A stretch of DNA of 64,000 nt from Cyclobacterium amurskyense (lineage in GTDB: Bacteria > Bacteroidota > Bacteroidia > Cytophagales > Cyclobacteriaceae). This document shows, piece after piece, positions 19,401 to 26,433 of the stretch; the first letter of the stretch is position 1; each line of letters starts with the position of its first letter. The stretch spans positions 5,535,001 through 5,599,000 of the forward strand of contig NZ_CP012040.1 in the NCBI RefSeq assembly GCF_001050135.1. Direction: 5' to 3'. Both the position numbers and the translations under genes were made by a program. The notes beneath the pieces are model-generated. The model did not search any database. It saw nothing but the letters and a program-made list of their open reading frames with translations, and had not been told where the DNA came from.

Positions 19401-19555
19401 GGGTCCTTCACGGTGCCGCTCACCGTGAGTTGTTGTGCTTGCAATGTCGAGTTTTCGGAAAGCATAAGCCCTCCAAATAAAAGTGTCAGCAAAATTAATG
19501 AAAAAGGGATTTTGGGTTTTAAATTTCCTTTTTCAATAGTAAAGGGAATTTTCAT
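16466..19555 (-). CDS. SusC/RagA TonB-dependent outer-membrane transporter
   Basis: A complete 1029-residue SusC. After an N-terminal signal, a carboxypeptidase-D-like regulatory domain covers about 43-125 (VSGTVKDPSGESIPGVNI). The SusC plug motif follows: EEVVVIGYGTQRERDLTSAI, then MQSLQGRVAGVQIV and ADS-type turn SVLKDASASAIYGVRAANGVVVIETK. The remainder is the 22-strand barrel ending in a typical aromatic/hydrophobic terminus (TIGLNIKL). No extra N-terminal STN anti-sigma domain is present, so control by a classical ECF sigma/anti-sigma pair is unlikely. It is the first gene of the SusCD-LamG-GH144 unit, with the receptor/transposase-domain fusion 500 bases upstream. Confidence 0.96.
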   Translation of the reverse strand: MKIPFTIEKGNLKPKIPFSLILLTLLFGGLMLSENSTLQAQQLTVSGTVKDPSGESIPGVNILEKNTGNGTVTNIDGNYELQVSSGQSVLVFSFIGFETQEILVGDQSTINVNFKEDAQGLEEVVVIGYGTQRERDLTSAITTIKSDDIIKTPNSQAMQSLQGRVAGVQIVSNGAPGASPTVRVRGIGSFEGGGAPLYVVDGMFFDNIDFLSPNDIATISVLKDASASAIYGVRAANGVVVIETKGGEYNQKPEIVYDGYYGIQNPQNVLKMANSQQFVQYINETGSAADIAFVQNAIQRYGRSYIDPSLPAVNTDWYSEMMAPAAIQNHNLSFNGGSNKTRYSIGASYFDQEGLMKETRNSYQRMNFRIKLDTDVKDWMTVGGNLNLSTAEQYNGDNGAWFRSYFAVPILPVYDDTNVDARPYGLSNAQQLGYRSNQNPFYNLLYSDNRNKVSKLLGNFYSEIEIIPNNLTFKTSYNFSMENINSRNVGFAYSDGREERQSSLSRNSFSRYDQIWDNFLTYQDNFDLHNLTVVIGQSFRSETNEVLFARGENLNPDPMRDEEQFWYLNNATDFDLNGIGDGGNRLFYQSYFSRVAYNYDDRYLLYGTFRRDGNNKFQQKWGNFATFGAGWVLTEESFFNVPAIDFLKIRGSWGQLGNDGINSSVGAPELVENRGAYDGVLIIGRRLDPTFDLIDRWETTVERNIGLNARFLNERLSFDADYFIRDTRNLAVSIIPPVIRARERRSVGEIRNEGLELSLNWEDNIAQDFSYYLSGNIATLKNTVLGLGGPESLDAGSAEFRQRSIVGQPYLAFFGYETDGVFQTEEQINNYGYTPQFITDNNLQAGDLKFKDQNGDGIINDEDRVVLGSFLPKYSYGFNAGFNYRNFEFSALIQGQVGNSILNRKRGEIIFTNDTNIDAELAENLWRGEGTSNKYPSASGLRRSWNQNLSNYFVEDGSYFRLQNVQLTYSITDKEILGVKFPQTRVTLTADRPLTIFNYNGFNPEVANGIDRQVYPIPGVYTIGLNIKL

Positions 19556-20055
19556 AAGGTTTTGAGTTTAGGTAATTTTAATAGTTTATAGGTCAATCAA
19601 AGTCCTTTTGATTTGTAGGTTTGAAATTATGTTAAACAAATGGCTGAATATGAAAAAATGGCTAAAAACTTTAACTAAAACCCTAAAATCACCTTAAGAT
19701 TTAATCAAAAAATATCACATTAATATCAGTTAAAAACACCCTAATTCAACACTATGGGGCAAATTGAAAAATTTTGTACCAGATGGATAGCAATAAAATT
19801 AGGACTGGTAATTACCGTGTTAAAAGTTGAAATTTTGGATTAATGAGCGGCTTATCTTAGCCAAGACTTTGAGCAAATTCACAAAGCAAATAACTCAAAA
19901 AAAACAGCAAATATGGAATTAAGGATTAAGGGCACTGCTAGGTGTTTACTCATCTAAATTCCAGAAATTAGTTTTAAAATATTTGGTAAAATCAGTTCCC
20001 TAGGGTTTTATGGCAAGGCTGGGAAAAACCAGTAATCCTTATAATATCATTCAAA
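19556..20055. other. Promoter-bearing gap upstream of SusC
   Basis: A 500-base AT-rich region between the sensor fusion gene and SusC, both on the minus strand. It must hold the SusC promoter and any operator of the locus, but I found no convincing Bacteroidota -7 element (TAnnTTTG) and no strong hairpin. No gene is visible. Confidence 0.45.
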
Positions 20056-21942
20056 TTAATAATCAACCATTTCAAGTTGAACAATCTCCTCCCACCCAGG
20101 ATCGGATTCTTCTGAATTGGCAATTCTTGTTTGAACTTTTTTTCTAAAAGCCCATATGGTATTTCTTCTTAAATCTAAAGTTGTAGCGAGCTGATCCAAG
20201 GTTAATTTTTCCTGGGTAATGTAAGAAGCATAGATAATATAGAAAGCTTTGTCAAGGGGGAATTTAATACCATGGAACACTGTCCCTGAGGTCACTGAAT
20301 TAATGTAACCGCATTTGGTACATCTACGGCTAAATACCTTAGGCGTCTTTCCATATTTACTATTGTCACAATGCCGGCAACGAAATCCCTCTCCCCATTT
20401 TAACTCTTCTAAATACCTATAGCAAGCTGAAGAATCAGGGAATATCTCTCTAAATTCTGAAAGAGTTAAAGATTTCTGGGTTAACCTTGCACGAAACGAA
20501 GCTCTTATAGAGCTTTTTAATTTCCAATTGTCTTTGTCCAGTAAGGCATTGATGCGCTTAATTTCTTCATCTTTTTCCTGTAGTTGGCTATTGTAAGTTT
20601 CCAACAATTTGTTTTTGGTCTGTAATTCGGCAGTCCTTGCACTCACTTTAGACTCCAACTCCTTGTTAACCTTTTCCTTCAGGGAAATATTCTCCTTGTA
20701 TTGTAATAGAGACCGTTTAAGGGCCTTGTCTCGGATTTCTTTCATCAACCTAATCCGATCTCCCAGGGCGAAGGACAACAGCACCATTTCAACTAAAAAA
20801 GCAAAATGAAGACTGTAATAAACGAGTGTATTGTGGGGTATTATGGCATAGTTTGCCAAAACCTTTATACTTATGCCAATAAATAAAACCCCATAGGCCA
20901 TCACGAAAAATCTAGCGGCCTGGTATTTTTTAATTAACAAAAAAACAGAGGTGGATAATATTAGTAAAAAGGGTATGCTATCAAAATAGGTAAGTTCAAA
21001 GTATTTATTGTCTACAAACAAACCCAAACAGAAAAGTCCGATTTTAACACTTAATGACAACCATAAGGAATAATGAAAGGCAATTGCCTTCCTTTTTGTA
21101 TTTAGAAATCTTACAGTAAATAAAACAGCCCATAGAACAATTGAAAAGCTGAAAATGCCATTTACTACTGCATTCCATCCTGGGGAGTTTGGCCAAAAAT
21201 ATTGAAAACCAATACCATCCAAACTCATAGCATAAAAGGCTACACTTAAGAGGTAAAGTATATAATAGACATACTTCATTTCTTTAACTGCCAGAAAGAT
21301 CAAAAAATTGTAAAAGGCAATAATCAATATCATTCCATAGAAAAATCCATAAAGAAAATATTCACTCAAGGCATAATGAACAAATCGGTTTAAAGACCTC
21401 AAGGCTATCCGAATATCTGCCTTTTGGGAGGAATTAATTTTAAAATAAAAGTTCGTAATTCCATCTTCATTATTGTCTAGAAGCAATTGGAAATTTTTAT
21501 GATTAAAAAGTCTTTGGGAGAAGGGATTCTTGTCTCCCATTTCCTTTACTGTATATCCTCCAGTTCCATCAGGAATAAAGGCGGTAATATGATCTATACT
21601 TTGGTCATAAAACTCAAGTAACCATTTTTTTTTACTTTCTGGAGTATTATCAATGGAAAGCTTCACCCAATAGGTATAGTCGGTATTAAAATTATTTTTA
21701 CTAAAATCCGATCTAATTTTAATAAACTGCTGAAACCTTTCTTTACTAATTTCTTTAAAAGTTAGCCTATTGGTGCTGTCTTCAAAAAATTCGAGTTGAT
21801 TAATGGCATAAATTCTTTCATTCCAACCATCATCTATTTTTAAAGTGGCTGCACCAGAAATCCTTTGACCTAAACAAAGAGAATTTGAAATCAATATTAA
21901 GGTTACTATAGGCCAGACATGTCTTCTCAGTAAAGTATACAT
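20056..21942 (-). CDS. 7TM-DISM receptor fused to IS1595-type transposase zinc-ribbon/HTH domain
   Basis: A 628-residue membrane protein with an unusual layout. A signal peptide (about 1-25) leads into a periplasmic 7TMR-DISM extracellular domain (about 40-180; TYWVKLSIDNTPESKKKWLLEF). Seven hydrophobic segments cover about 190-400. A coiled coil follows (about 405-480), including ELESKVSARTAELQTKNKLLE, a linker seen before kinase domains in 7TM-DISM receptors. Instead of a kinase, residues 496-610 match the N-terminal part of IS1595-family transposases: FREIFPDSSACYRYLEELKW, a four-Cys zinc ribbon (Cys522, 525, 541, 544), SGTVFHGIKFPLDKAF, then an HTH (LTLDQLATTLDLRRNTIWAF). The protein ends about 20 residues later, with no DDE nuclease. 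Lying upstream of SusC on the same strand, it is probably a one-component glycan sensor and DNA-binding regulator; that role is inference. Confidence 0.78.
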   Translation of the reverse strand: MYTLLRRHVWPIVTLILISNSLCLGQRISGAATLKIDDGWNERIYAINQLEFFEDSTNRLTFKEISKERFQQFIKIRSDFSKNNFNTDYTYWVKLSIDNTPESKKKWLLEFYDQSIDHITAFIPDGTGGYTVKEMGDKNPFSQRLFNHKNFQLLLDNNEDGITNFYFKINSSQKADIRIALRSLNRFVHYALSEYFLYGFFYGMILIIAFYNFLIFLAVKEMKYVYYILYLLSVAFYAMSLDGIGFQYFWPNSPGWNAVVNGIFSFSIVLWAVLFTVRFLNTKRKAIAFHYSLWLSLSVKIGLFCLGLFVDNKYFELTYFDSIPFLLILSTSVFLLIKKYQAARFFVMAYGVLFIGISIKVLANYAIIPHNTLVYYSLHFAFLVEMVLLSFALGDRIRLMKEIRDKALKRSLLQYKENISLKEKVNKELESKVSARTAELQTKNKLLETYNSQLQEKDEEIKRINALLDKDNWKLKSSIRASFRARLTQKSLTLSEFREIFPDSSACYRYLEELKWGEGFRCRHCDNSKYGKTPKVFSRRCTKCGYINSVTSGTVFHGIKFPLDKAFYIIYASYITQEKLTLDQLATTLDLRRNTIWAFRKKVQTRIANSEESDPGWEEIVQLEMVDY

Positions 21943-22109
21943 TCCAATCTTTTATGTAGATCATTGTACAATGGAAACAAACAACCACTTTCGGGGCTTA
22001 GTTATTAAAAACCAAAATGGGCAAAAACCATGCTTAATTTGTAATCAATCCAAATCATACTTCTGTGACTTCTTTCTTTGGGCCTGAATGGTTATAGATA
22101 ATTACAAAT

Positions 22110-22162
22110 TCTATAGAATATTAAGGCGTAGTTGCAAACTCACGCCTAGGCAAGGGTGACTG
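22110..22162. repeat. Left flank repeat of the tandem array
   Basis: TTGCAAACTCACGCCTAGG-CAAGGGT and the preceding TATAGAATA match the right-hand flank (23464-23511, TTGCAAACTACGCCTAGTCAAGGGT), so related sequence borders both sides of the array. The left copy also has the short inverted pair GGCGT/ACGCC. Confidence 0.6.
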
Positions 22163-22166
22163 AGCG

Positions 22167-23418
22167 GAGAATCAATAATCTGAAAATAACTTATAAATAT
22201 TGCACGAAGAGCCGCAGAGTCGCAAAGAAATTCAAAAATAAAAAAAACAATTCAAGGGGTACCTTTTCAATATGAGGTATCCCTATTCCCTTTGCGTCTT
22301 AGCGCCTTTGCGAGAATCAATAATCTGTAAATAACTTATAAATATTGCACGCAGAGCCGCAGAGCCGCAAAGAAATTCAAGAATAAAAAAAACAATCAAA
22401 GGGTTACCTTTTCATTAAGAGGTATCCCTATTCCCTTTGCGTCTTAGCGCCTTTGCGAGAATCAATAATCTGTAAATAACTTATAAATATTGCACGCAGA
22501 GCCGCAGAGTCGCAAAGAAATTCAAGAATAAAAAAAACAATTCAAGGGGTACCTTTTCAATAAGAGGCGTCCACATTCCCTTTGCGTCTTAGCGCCTTTG
22601 CGAGAATCAATAATCTGTAAATAACTTATAAATATTGCACGCAGAGCCGCAGAGTCGCAAAGAAATTCAAAAATAAAAAAAAACTATTCAAGAAGTACCT
22701 TTTCAATATTAGGCGTCCCTATTCCCTTTGCGTCTTAGCGCCTTTGCGAGAATCAATAATCTGTAAATAACTTATAAATATTGCACGCAGAGCCGCAGAG
22801 TCGCAAAGAAATTCAAAAATAAAAAAAACAATTCAAGGGGTACCTTTTCAATAAGAGGCATTCCTATGCCCTTTGCGTCTTAGTGCCTTTGCGAGAATCA
22901 ATAATCTGTAAATAACTTATAAATATTGCACGCAGAGCCGCAGAGTCGCAAAGAAATTCAAGAATAAAAAAAACAATCAAAGGGTTACCTTTTCATTAAG
23001 AGGTATCCCTATTTCCTTTGCGTCTTAGCGCCTTTGCGAGAATCAATAACTAAGTAGAACTTGTAAATACTTCACGCAGAGCCGCAGAGTGATAAAGAAA
23101 TTCAAGAATAAAAAAAACAATCAAAGGGTTACCTTTTCATTAAGAGGTATCCCTATTTCCTTTGCGTCTTAGCGCCTTTGCGAGAATCAATAATCTGTAA
23201 ATAACTTATAAATATTGCACGCAGAGCCGCAGAGTTGCAAAGAAATTCAAAAATAAAAAAAACAATTCAAGGGGTACCTTTTCAATAAGAGGCGTCCCTA
23301 TTCCCTTTGCGTCTTAGCGCCTTTGCGAGAATCAATAACTAAGTAGAACTTGTAAATACTTCACGCAGAGCCGCAGAGTCGCAAAGAAATTCAAGAATAA
23401 AAAAAACAATCAAAGGGT
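22167..23418. repeat. Tandem array of 145-bp palindromic units, eight full and one partial
   Basis: Units begin with GAGAATCAATAA at 22167, 22312, 22457, 22602, 22748, 22893, 23038, 23182 and 23327; lengths are 144-146, and the last copy stops after about 92 bases. Each unit carries CGCAGAGCCGCAGAGTCGCAAAG near its middle-left and CTTTGCGTCTTAGCGCCTTTGCG at its right end, which pair at about 18 of 23 positions, so every unit can form a large hairpin. Two sub-types exist: units 7 and 9 start with AATAACTAAGTAGAACTTG, the others with AATAATCTGTAAATAACTT (AATAATCTGAAAATAACTT in unit 1). Units lie directly head to tail, with no unique spacers. Confidence 0.92.
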
Positions 23419-23479
23419 AAGCCAAATTATTATCCCAAAACCTCTAATATTAAGAATTTGAATTTCCATAGAATAGAAA

Positions 23480-23526
23480 GGAGTATTTGCAAACTACGCC
23501 TAGTCAAGGGTAGTTGCAAATACTCC
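23480..23526. other. Long near-perfect hairpin at the right edge of the array
   Basis: GGAGTATTTGCAAACTAC pairs with GTAGTTGCAAATACTCC (one base bulged) around the loop GCCTAGTCAAGG. It overlaps the right flank repeat of the array. It could be a REP-like palindrome or an RNA hairpin; no U-tract follows. Confidence 0.65.
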
Positions 23527-23555
23527 TTGTCGAAGCAAATTCTGGACAAAAAAAA

Positions 23556-23590
23556 TCCGGCAAACTAACAATAACTGTTAATTTGCCGGA
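23556..23590 (-). terminator. Intrinsic terminator of the BNR-4 gene
   Basis: TCCGGCAAA (23556-23564) pairs with TTTGCCGGA (23582-23590). On the minus strand the stem is followed by TTTTTTT, and it lies 31 bases beyond the stop codon at 23622. This is a textbook intrinsic terminator. Confidence 0.85.
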
Positions 23591-23621
23591 CCTATTAATT
23601 TTCTAAAGACCTAAATTAAGG

Positions 23622-25049
23622 TCAAAACCACCTGCTAATGATATTGGTTTTTACTCTTTTGGGTTTCTCCTGATCAGCGGTCATTTCATATGGGAGTTGC
23701 CAAACCTTTCCTTTACTGTCGCCAAAATAGAGCTGGCTTTTGCTAAAACTATTTGGGTCTCCATCTGCCCAAAAATACAGAAATGGATCTGTCCCATTCG
23801 AAACTCTTCTAATGTAATTGTGATTGCGCTTGCTACCCTTGGTTAGTTTCTTTGTCTTGGCCCAGGTTTTACCAGCATTTGTACTCTTCCACATTTCTAC
23901 TTCTCCTCCTGCGCCATATAGTTGTGGTGAATCATTGGTCGGTCCTATAACCATCCAATTGTCTCCATCTATCCACAAGCTCCCCATGTCATAATTTTGA
24001 TCTGACTGGGTGATTATATGGTCTTGCCACTGCCTACCATCCCAATGGACCACATGCCAGTTTCTAGGGCCATATTTAGGTCCTGGTTGGTGCCCTTCTC
24101 CTTCTACATACAAGGCAATGGGATTGCCTTTCGAATCAAAATTCACATCTTTAAGGTAAACATTGCGTTTTTGGCTAAAATATTCCTTTACCAATCCAGA
24201 AGTTGATGGATCCGTTACTGGTATTGATACAGTTTTGCCATTGATATCTGTCCAAGTTTTACCAAAGTCTTCTGTCTGATAATAATATAGGTTGGTTCTA
24301 AGGTCCACATTTCCATTTGGATGCCAATTGCAGAAAAACACAATCTTGCCCTCATGTTGGCCAGAGACTTGATAATGGCCACTATTTTTATCTTCAGGCC
24401 TTTTTATTCCTACGAGATGTTGGTCTTCAGACCATTCCTCACCATCACTGCTTGTTTCAAAGTACAACTGACGCACGCCAGTATATTTGGTGAATAAATT
24501 AAGAAATCCTTTGCCGGCAATGTACTTGGGTTGCGGATATGTCATTTCTTCCTCTGAAACCTGTTTAAAAGAAGCTGTGCTATAAGGCGATGTACTTTTA
24601 TACTTGAAGCCCATCCTTTTTCTTCCTCTACCGCTTACAAACACCCATAGGTAACCTTCCTTATCAATTGCAAGACTTGGATTGTCATGTGGATCGTCCA
24701 CACCTAATTTATCGTATACAATTACAGGTTTTGAAACCATGCCGGTGTTGTGATCAAACTCCCCTATCATACAGAGAAGGTATCTTTCATCTTCACTTTT
24801 AGTACCTCCATATACAAAGTAGGTACGGTTAACTTCAGGCGCATAAATGGCTAAGGGAATATGCTTAGCCGTATAGGTGCCTAAGCCTCCTGAATATTTA
24901 TCACCAAATTCGGATTTTTGTCCAAGGGTAAACCATATTCCTTTGTATCCATCTACCGTAGGGTACTTTTCCTGGGCTAATAAACTGCTCGCAGAAAAAC
25001 AAAAAAGTAATAAAAAACTAATTTTTAAATAGTTACAGAAAAGCTTCAT
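23622..25049 (-). CDS. BNR-4 repeat beta-propeller protein, possible polysaccharide lyase or hydrolase
   Basis: A 475-residue exported protein; the signal peptide ends near SSLLAQ (about residue 25). The body is a BNR_4-type beta-propeller: GYKGIWFTLGQ at the start, repeated blade edges such as GYLWVFVSGRGR, YYYQTEDFGKTWTDI and EMWKSTNAGKTWAKT, and conserved DDPHDNPSLAI and NSGHYQVSGQHEGKIVFF. Propellers of this kind include ulvan lyases of PL24/PL25 and other sugar-active enzymes; the His-bearing motifs (about residue 120 and 225) could be catalytic, but I cannot assign a family by eye. It has its own terminator and lies between the first locus and the sulfatase operon, so it probably acts on the same sulfated glycan. 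Confidence 0.75.
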   Translation of the reverse strand: MKLFCNYLKISFLLLFCFSASSLLAQEKYPTVDGYKGIWFTLGQKSEFGDKYSGGLGTYTAKHIPLAIYAPEVNRTYFVYGGTKSEDERYLLCMIGEFDHNTGMVSKPVIVYDKLGVDDPHDNPSLAIDKEGYLWVFVSGRGRKRMGFKYKSTSPYSTASFKQVSEEEMTYPQPKYIAGKGFLNLFTKYTGVRQLYFETSSDGEEWSEDQHLVGIKRPEDKNSGHYQVSGQHEGKIVFFCNWHPNGNVDLRTNLYYYQTEDFGKTWTDINGKTVSIPVTDPSTSGLVKEYFSQKRNVYLKDVNFDSKGNPIALYVEGEGHQPGPKYGPRNWHVVHWDGRQWQDHIITQSDQNYDMGSLWIDGDNWMVIGPTNDSPQLYGAGGEVEMWKSTNAGKTWAKTKKLTKGSKRNHNYIRRVSNGTDPFLYFWADGDPNSFSKSQLYFGDSKGKVWQLPYEMTADQEKPKRVKTNIISRWF

Positions 25050-25071
25050 AAGGGTTCTTTATTTGATGTCC

Positions 25072-25079
25072 CAAAAATA
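25072..25079 (-). promoter_or_regulatory. Possible -7 element of the BNR-4 gene
   Basis: On the minus strand this reads TATTTTTG, matching the Bacteroidota -7 consensus TAnnTTTG, 22 bases before the start codon. No good -33 TTTG is found at the usual spacing, so the call is weak. Confidence 0.22.
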
Positions 25080-25195
25080 TACATTATGCGCAAGTAAAGA
25101 AAGTAAAATAGTTTGTTAGCGATAAAAAATGGAACAGATTTCAACCTGTTAATCGAAATATGGATAAGAAAAAAAACAGAAAATAGGCAGGCTTT

Positions 25196-25408
25196 AACCC
25201 GGATTATGTAATAGGATTTCTCTGTCCTGACAATAGTCAGGGGTGAAGCCTGTCCCGTGTTTACGGGAAGTGTTGCAATCGCAAGAAAATCAGGTTGTTT
25301 GGATATTTTAGCATAGCACCGCTATGGTGAATTTGAAAAAAGCAACGAAGTGGCTGATTTTGAAGCGATTTCAGCACGTAATAGATTGTCTTTTGCATAT
25401 TTCGGGTT
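25196..25408. repeat. 213-bp multi-hairpin element, copy B, with terminal inverted repeats
   Basis: Full-length, gap-free match to 1174-1386 in the same orientation. The terminal inverted repeats are identical to those of copy A. The internal hairpins are kept; one, CATAGC-acc-GCTATG, is better paired than in copy A (CATAG-caca-tCTATG), so the stem rather than the exact sequence seems conserved. Confidence 0.8.
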
Positions 25409-25431
25409 TAAGGTGTCCGATATAGGCTTGG

Positions 25432-25466
25432 CAAAAAAAAATGAAGATTTATCAAAAAACCTTCAT
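25432..25466 (-). terminator. Probable terminator of the response-regulator gene
   Basis: ATGAAG (25441-25446) pairs with CTTCAT (25461-25466); on the minus strand the stem is followed by eight T residues. The stem is short and lies 79 bases past the stop at 25545, hence moderate confidence. Confidence 0.45.
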
Positions 25467-25544
25467 CTTATCAAATTTTAATAACTAATGGTACTTCTAA
25501 TACCTAATTATTCCCATTATTTCAAAGGATTAATCAGCTTTAAA

Positions 25545-25922
25545 TTACAAATCAAATTTCAGCTTTAATCCACTAAAATCTTGTAAACTAAATGGTTTAA
25601 CCCAAAAATCCACTATTCTATCGTAAGACTTTGCTTTAAACCGGTCTGCATCTTCTATGGAAGAAGTAATTATTATTACCTTTAAGCCAAAAGGTTTATC
25701 CATACCTTCCAATTTATCTAAAACTTCCCAGCCTGACAATCCAGGCATATTAATATCAAGGAACATAAGGTAATTACTACCACTTTCTTTTTCCGAAAGA
25801 AATTCTATAACATCCTCACCATTATTAAATGAAATTACTTTATGAGAAATACCTGCTTTCTCCATCAATTTCTTTTGTAATAAAATAACGATTGGGTCAT
25901 CGTCTACCAAAATTATTTCCAC
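25545..25922 (-). CDS. Single-domain response regulator (CheY-like receiver)
   Basis: A 125-residue cytoplasmic receiver domain with no output domain. The acidic pocket is Asp7-Asp8-Asp9 in LVDDDP, the phosphorylation site is Asp56 in LFLDINMPG, Thr86 lies in IIITSS and Lys109 in WVKPFS. The long alpha4-beta5 region (DADRFKAKSYDRIVDFW) is of the sort seen in Bacteroidota stand-alone regulators, often partnered by hybrid kinases elsewhere. No kinase gene is next to it, so its partner and output are unknown. It has AT-rich gaps of about 500 bases on both sides. Confidence 0.9.
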   Translation of the reverse strand: MEIILVDDDPIVILLQKKLMEKAGISHKVISFNNGEDVIEFLSEKESGSNYLMFLDINMPGLSGWEVLDKLEGMDKPFGLKVIIITSSIEDADRFKAKSYDRIVDFWVKPFSLQDFSGLKLKFDL

Positions 25923-26433
25923 CTTCTACCTATTTACTTGTACAATTCAATTTTTACACCCAAAACCAGTCTTTAGCACATTACCTAAACCAGGTGCAAA
26001 TCAAAATGATTATTTAATATACAGTTTTGTATATTTAAAATACATTTTTTCAAATGTAAATCAAGATTAATGAATTAAAAAAATTATACACTTATTTTTT
26101 TGCAAAATCGTACCTAATCCGCTTTTCGTAATAAAAAATATTTATTGCATTATAAAATTTAACCTTTGAATTATTAAAACTTACGTAAAAAGGTAAAAGG
26201 AAAAAAATTCAAATTTTGTGAATTTTATGAAAACTCAAATGATTATGATTATAAACCGTTTAGTTTAATAGGTGAAAATAGCACCAAATCATAATTGAAT
26301 TGGTGCTATTAATATTACTATTTTCTAAATTGATCAAAGCATTTTTAAGCTAAACTCCATTTGATCAATCGTTTAAACATCATTATTAACATCAATTTAG
26401 GAATGGTTTTGATTAATATTCAAAAATTCCGCA
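25923..26433. other. AT-rich intergenic region
   Basis: Between the enolase-superfamily gene and the response regulator, both minus. It contains a strong hairpin at 26277-26310 and a 9-bp inverted repeat, TTGATCAAA/TTTGATCAA, at about 26331-26370. No gene is seen. Confidence 0.5.
26277..26310 (-). terminator. Hairpin terminator of the sulfatase operon
   Basis: AATAGCACCAA pairs with TTGGTGCTATT, with additional pairing towards the loop. On the minus strand the stem is followed by TTTTC. It lies 123 bases after the stop of the last gene of the operon. Confidence 0.6.

Larger units (their letters stand above)
21943..23621. other. Long non-coding region dominated by tandem repeats
   Basis: No coding region is supported in these 1679 bases. 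They hold the 145-bp tandem array (22167-23418), a flanking duplicated sequence, a long hairpin (23480-23526) and a terminator (23556-23590), listed separately. The sensor gene promoter must lie just above 21942; I could not locate it. Confidence 0.7.
25050..25544. other. Intergenic region with the second 213-bp repeat
   Basis: No gene is seen. Copy B of the structured repeat fills 25196-25408, and a probable terminator of the response regulator lies at 25432-25466. A possible promoter of the BNR-4 gene is at 25072-25079. Confidence 0.6.

Noticed and set aside
20056..20460. Intact IS1595 insertion sequence
   Set aside because: Only the N-terminal zinc ribbon and HTH exist, in frame with a receptor; there is no DDE domain, no terminal inverted repeat and no target duplication visible.
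22167..23418. Array taken for a CRISPR
   Set aside because: Units of 145 bases are contiguous, contain no unique spacers, and no cas gene is present.
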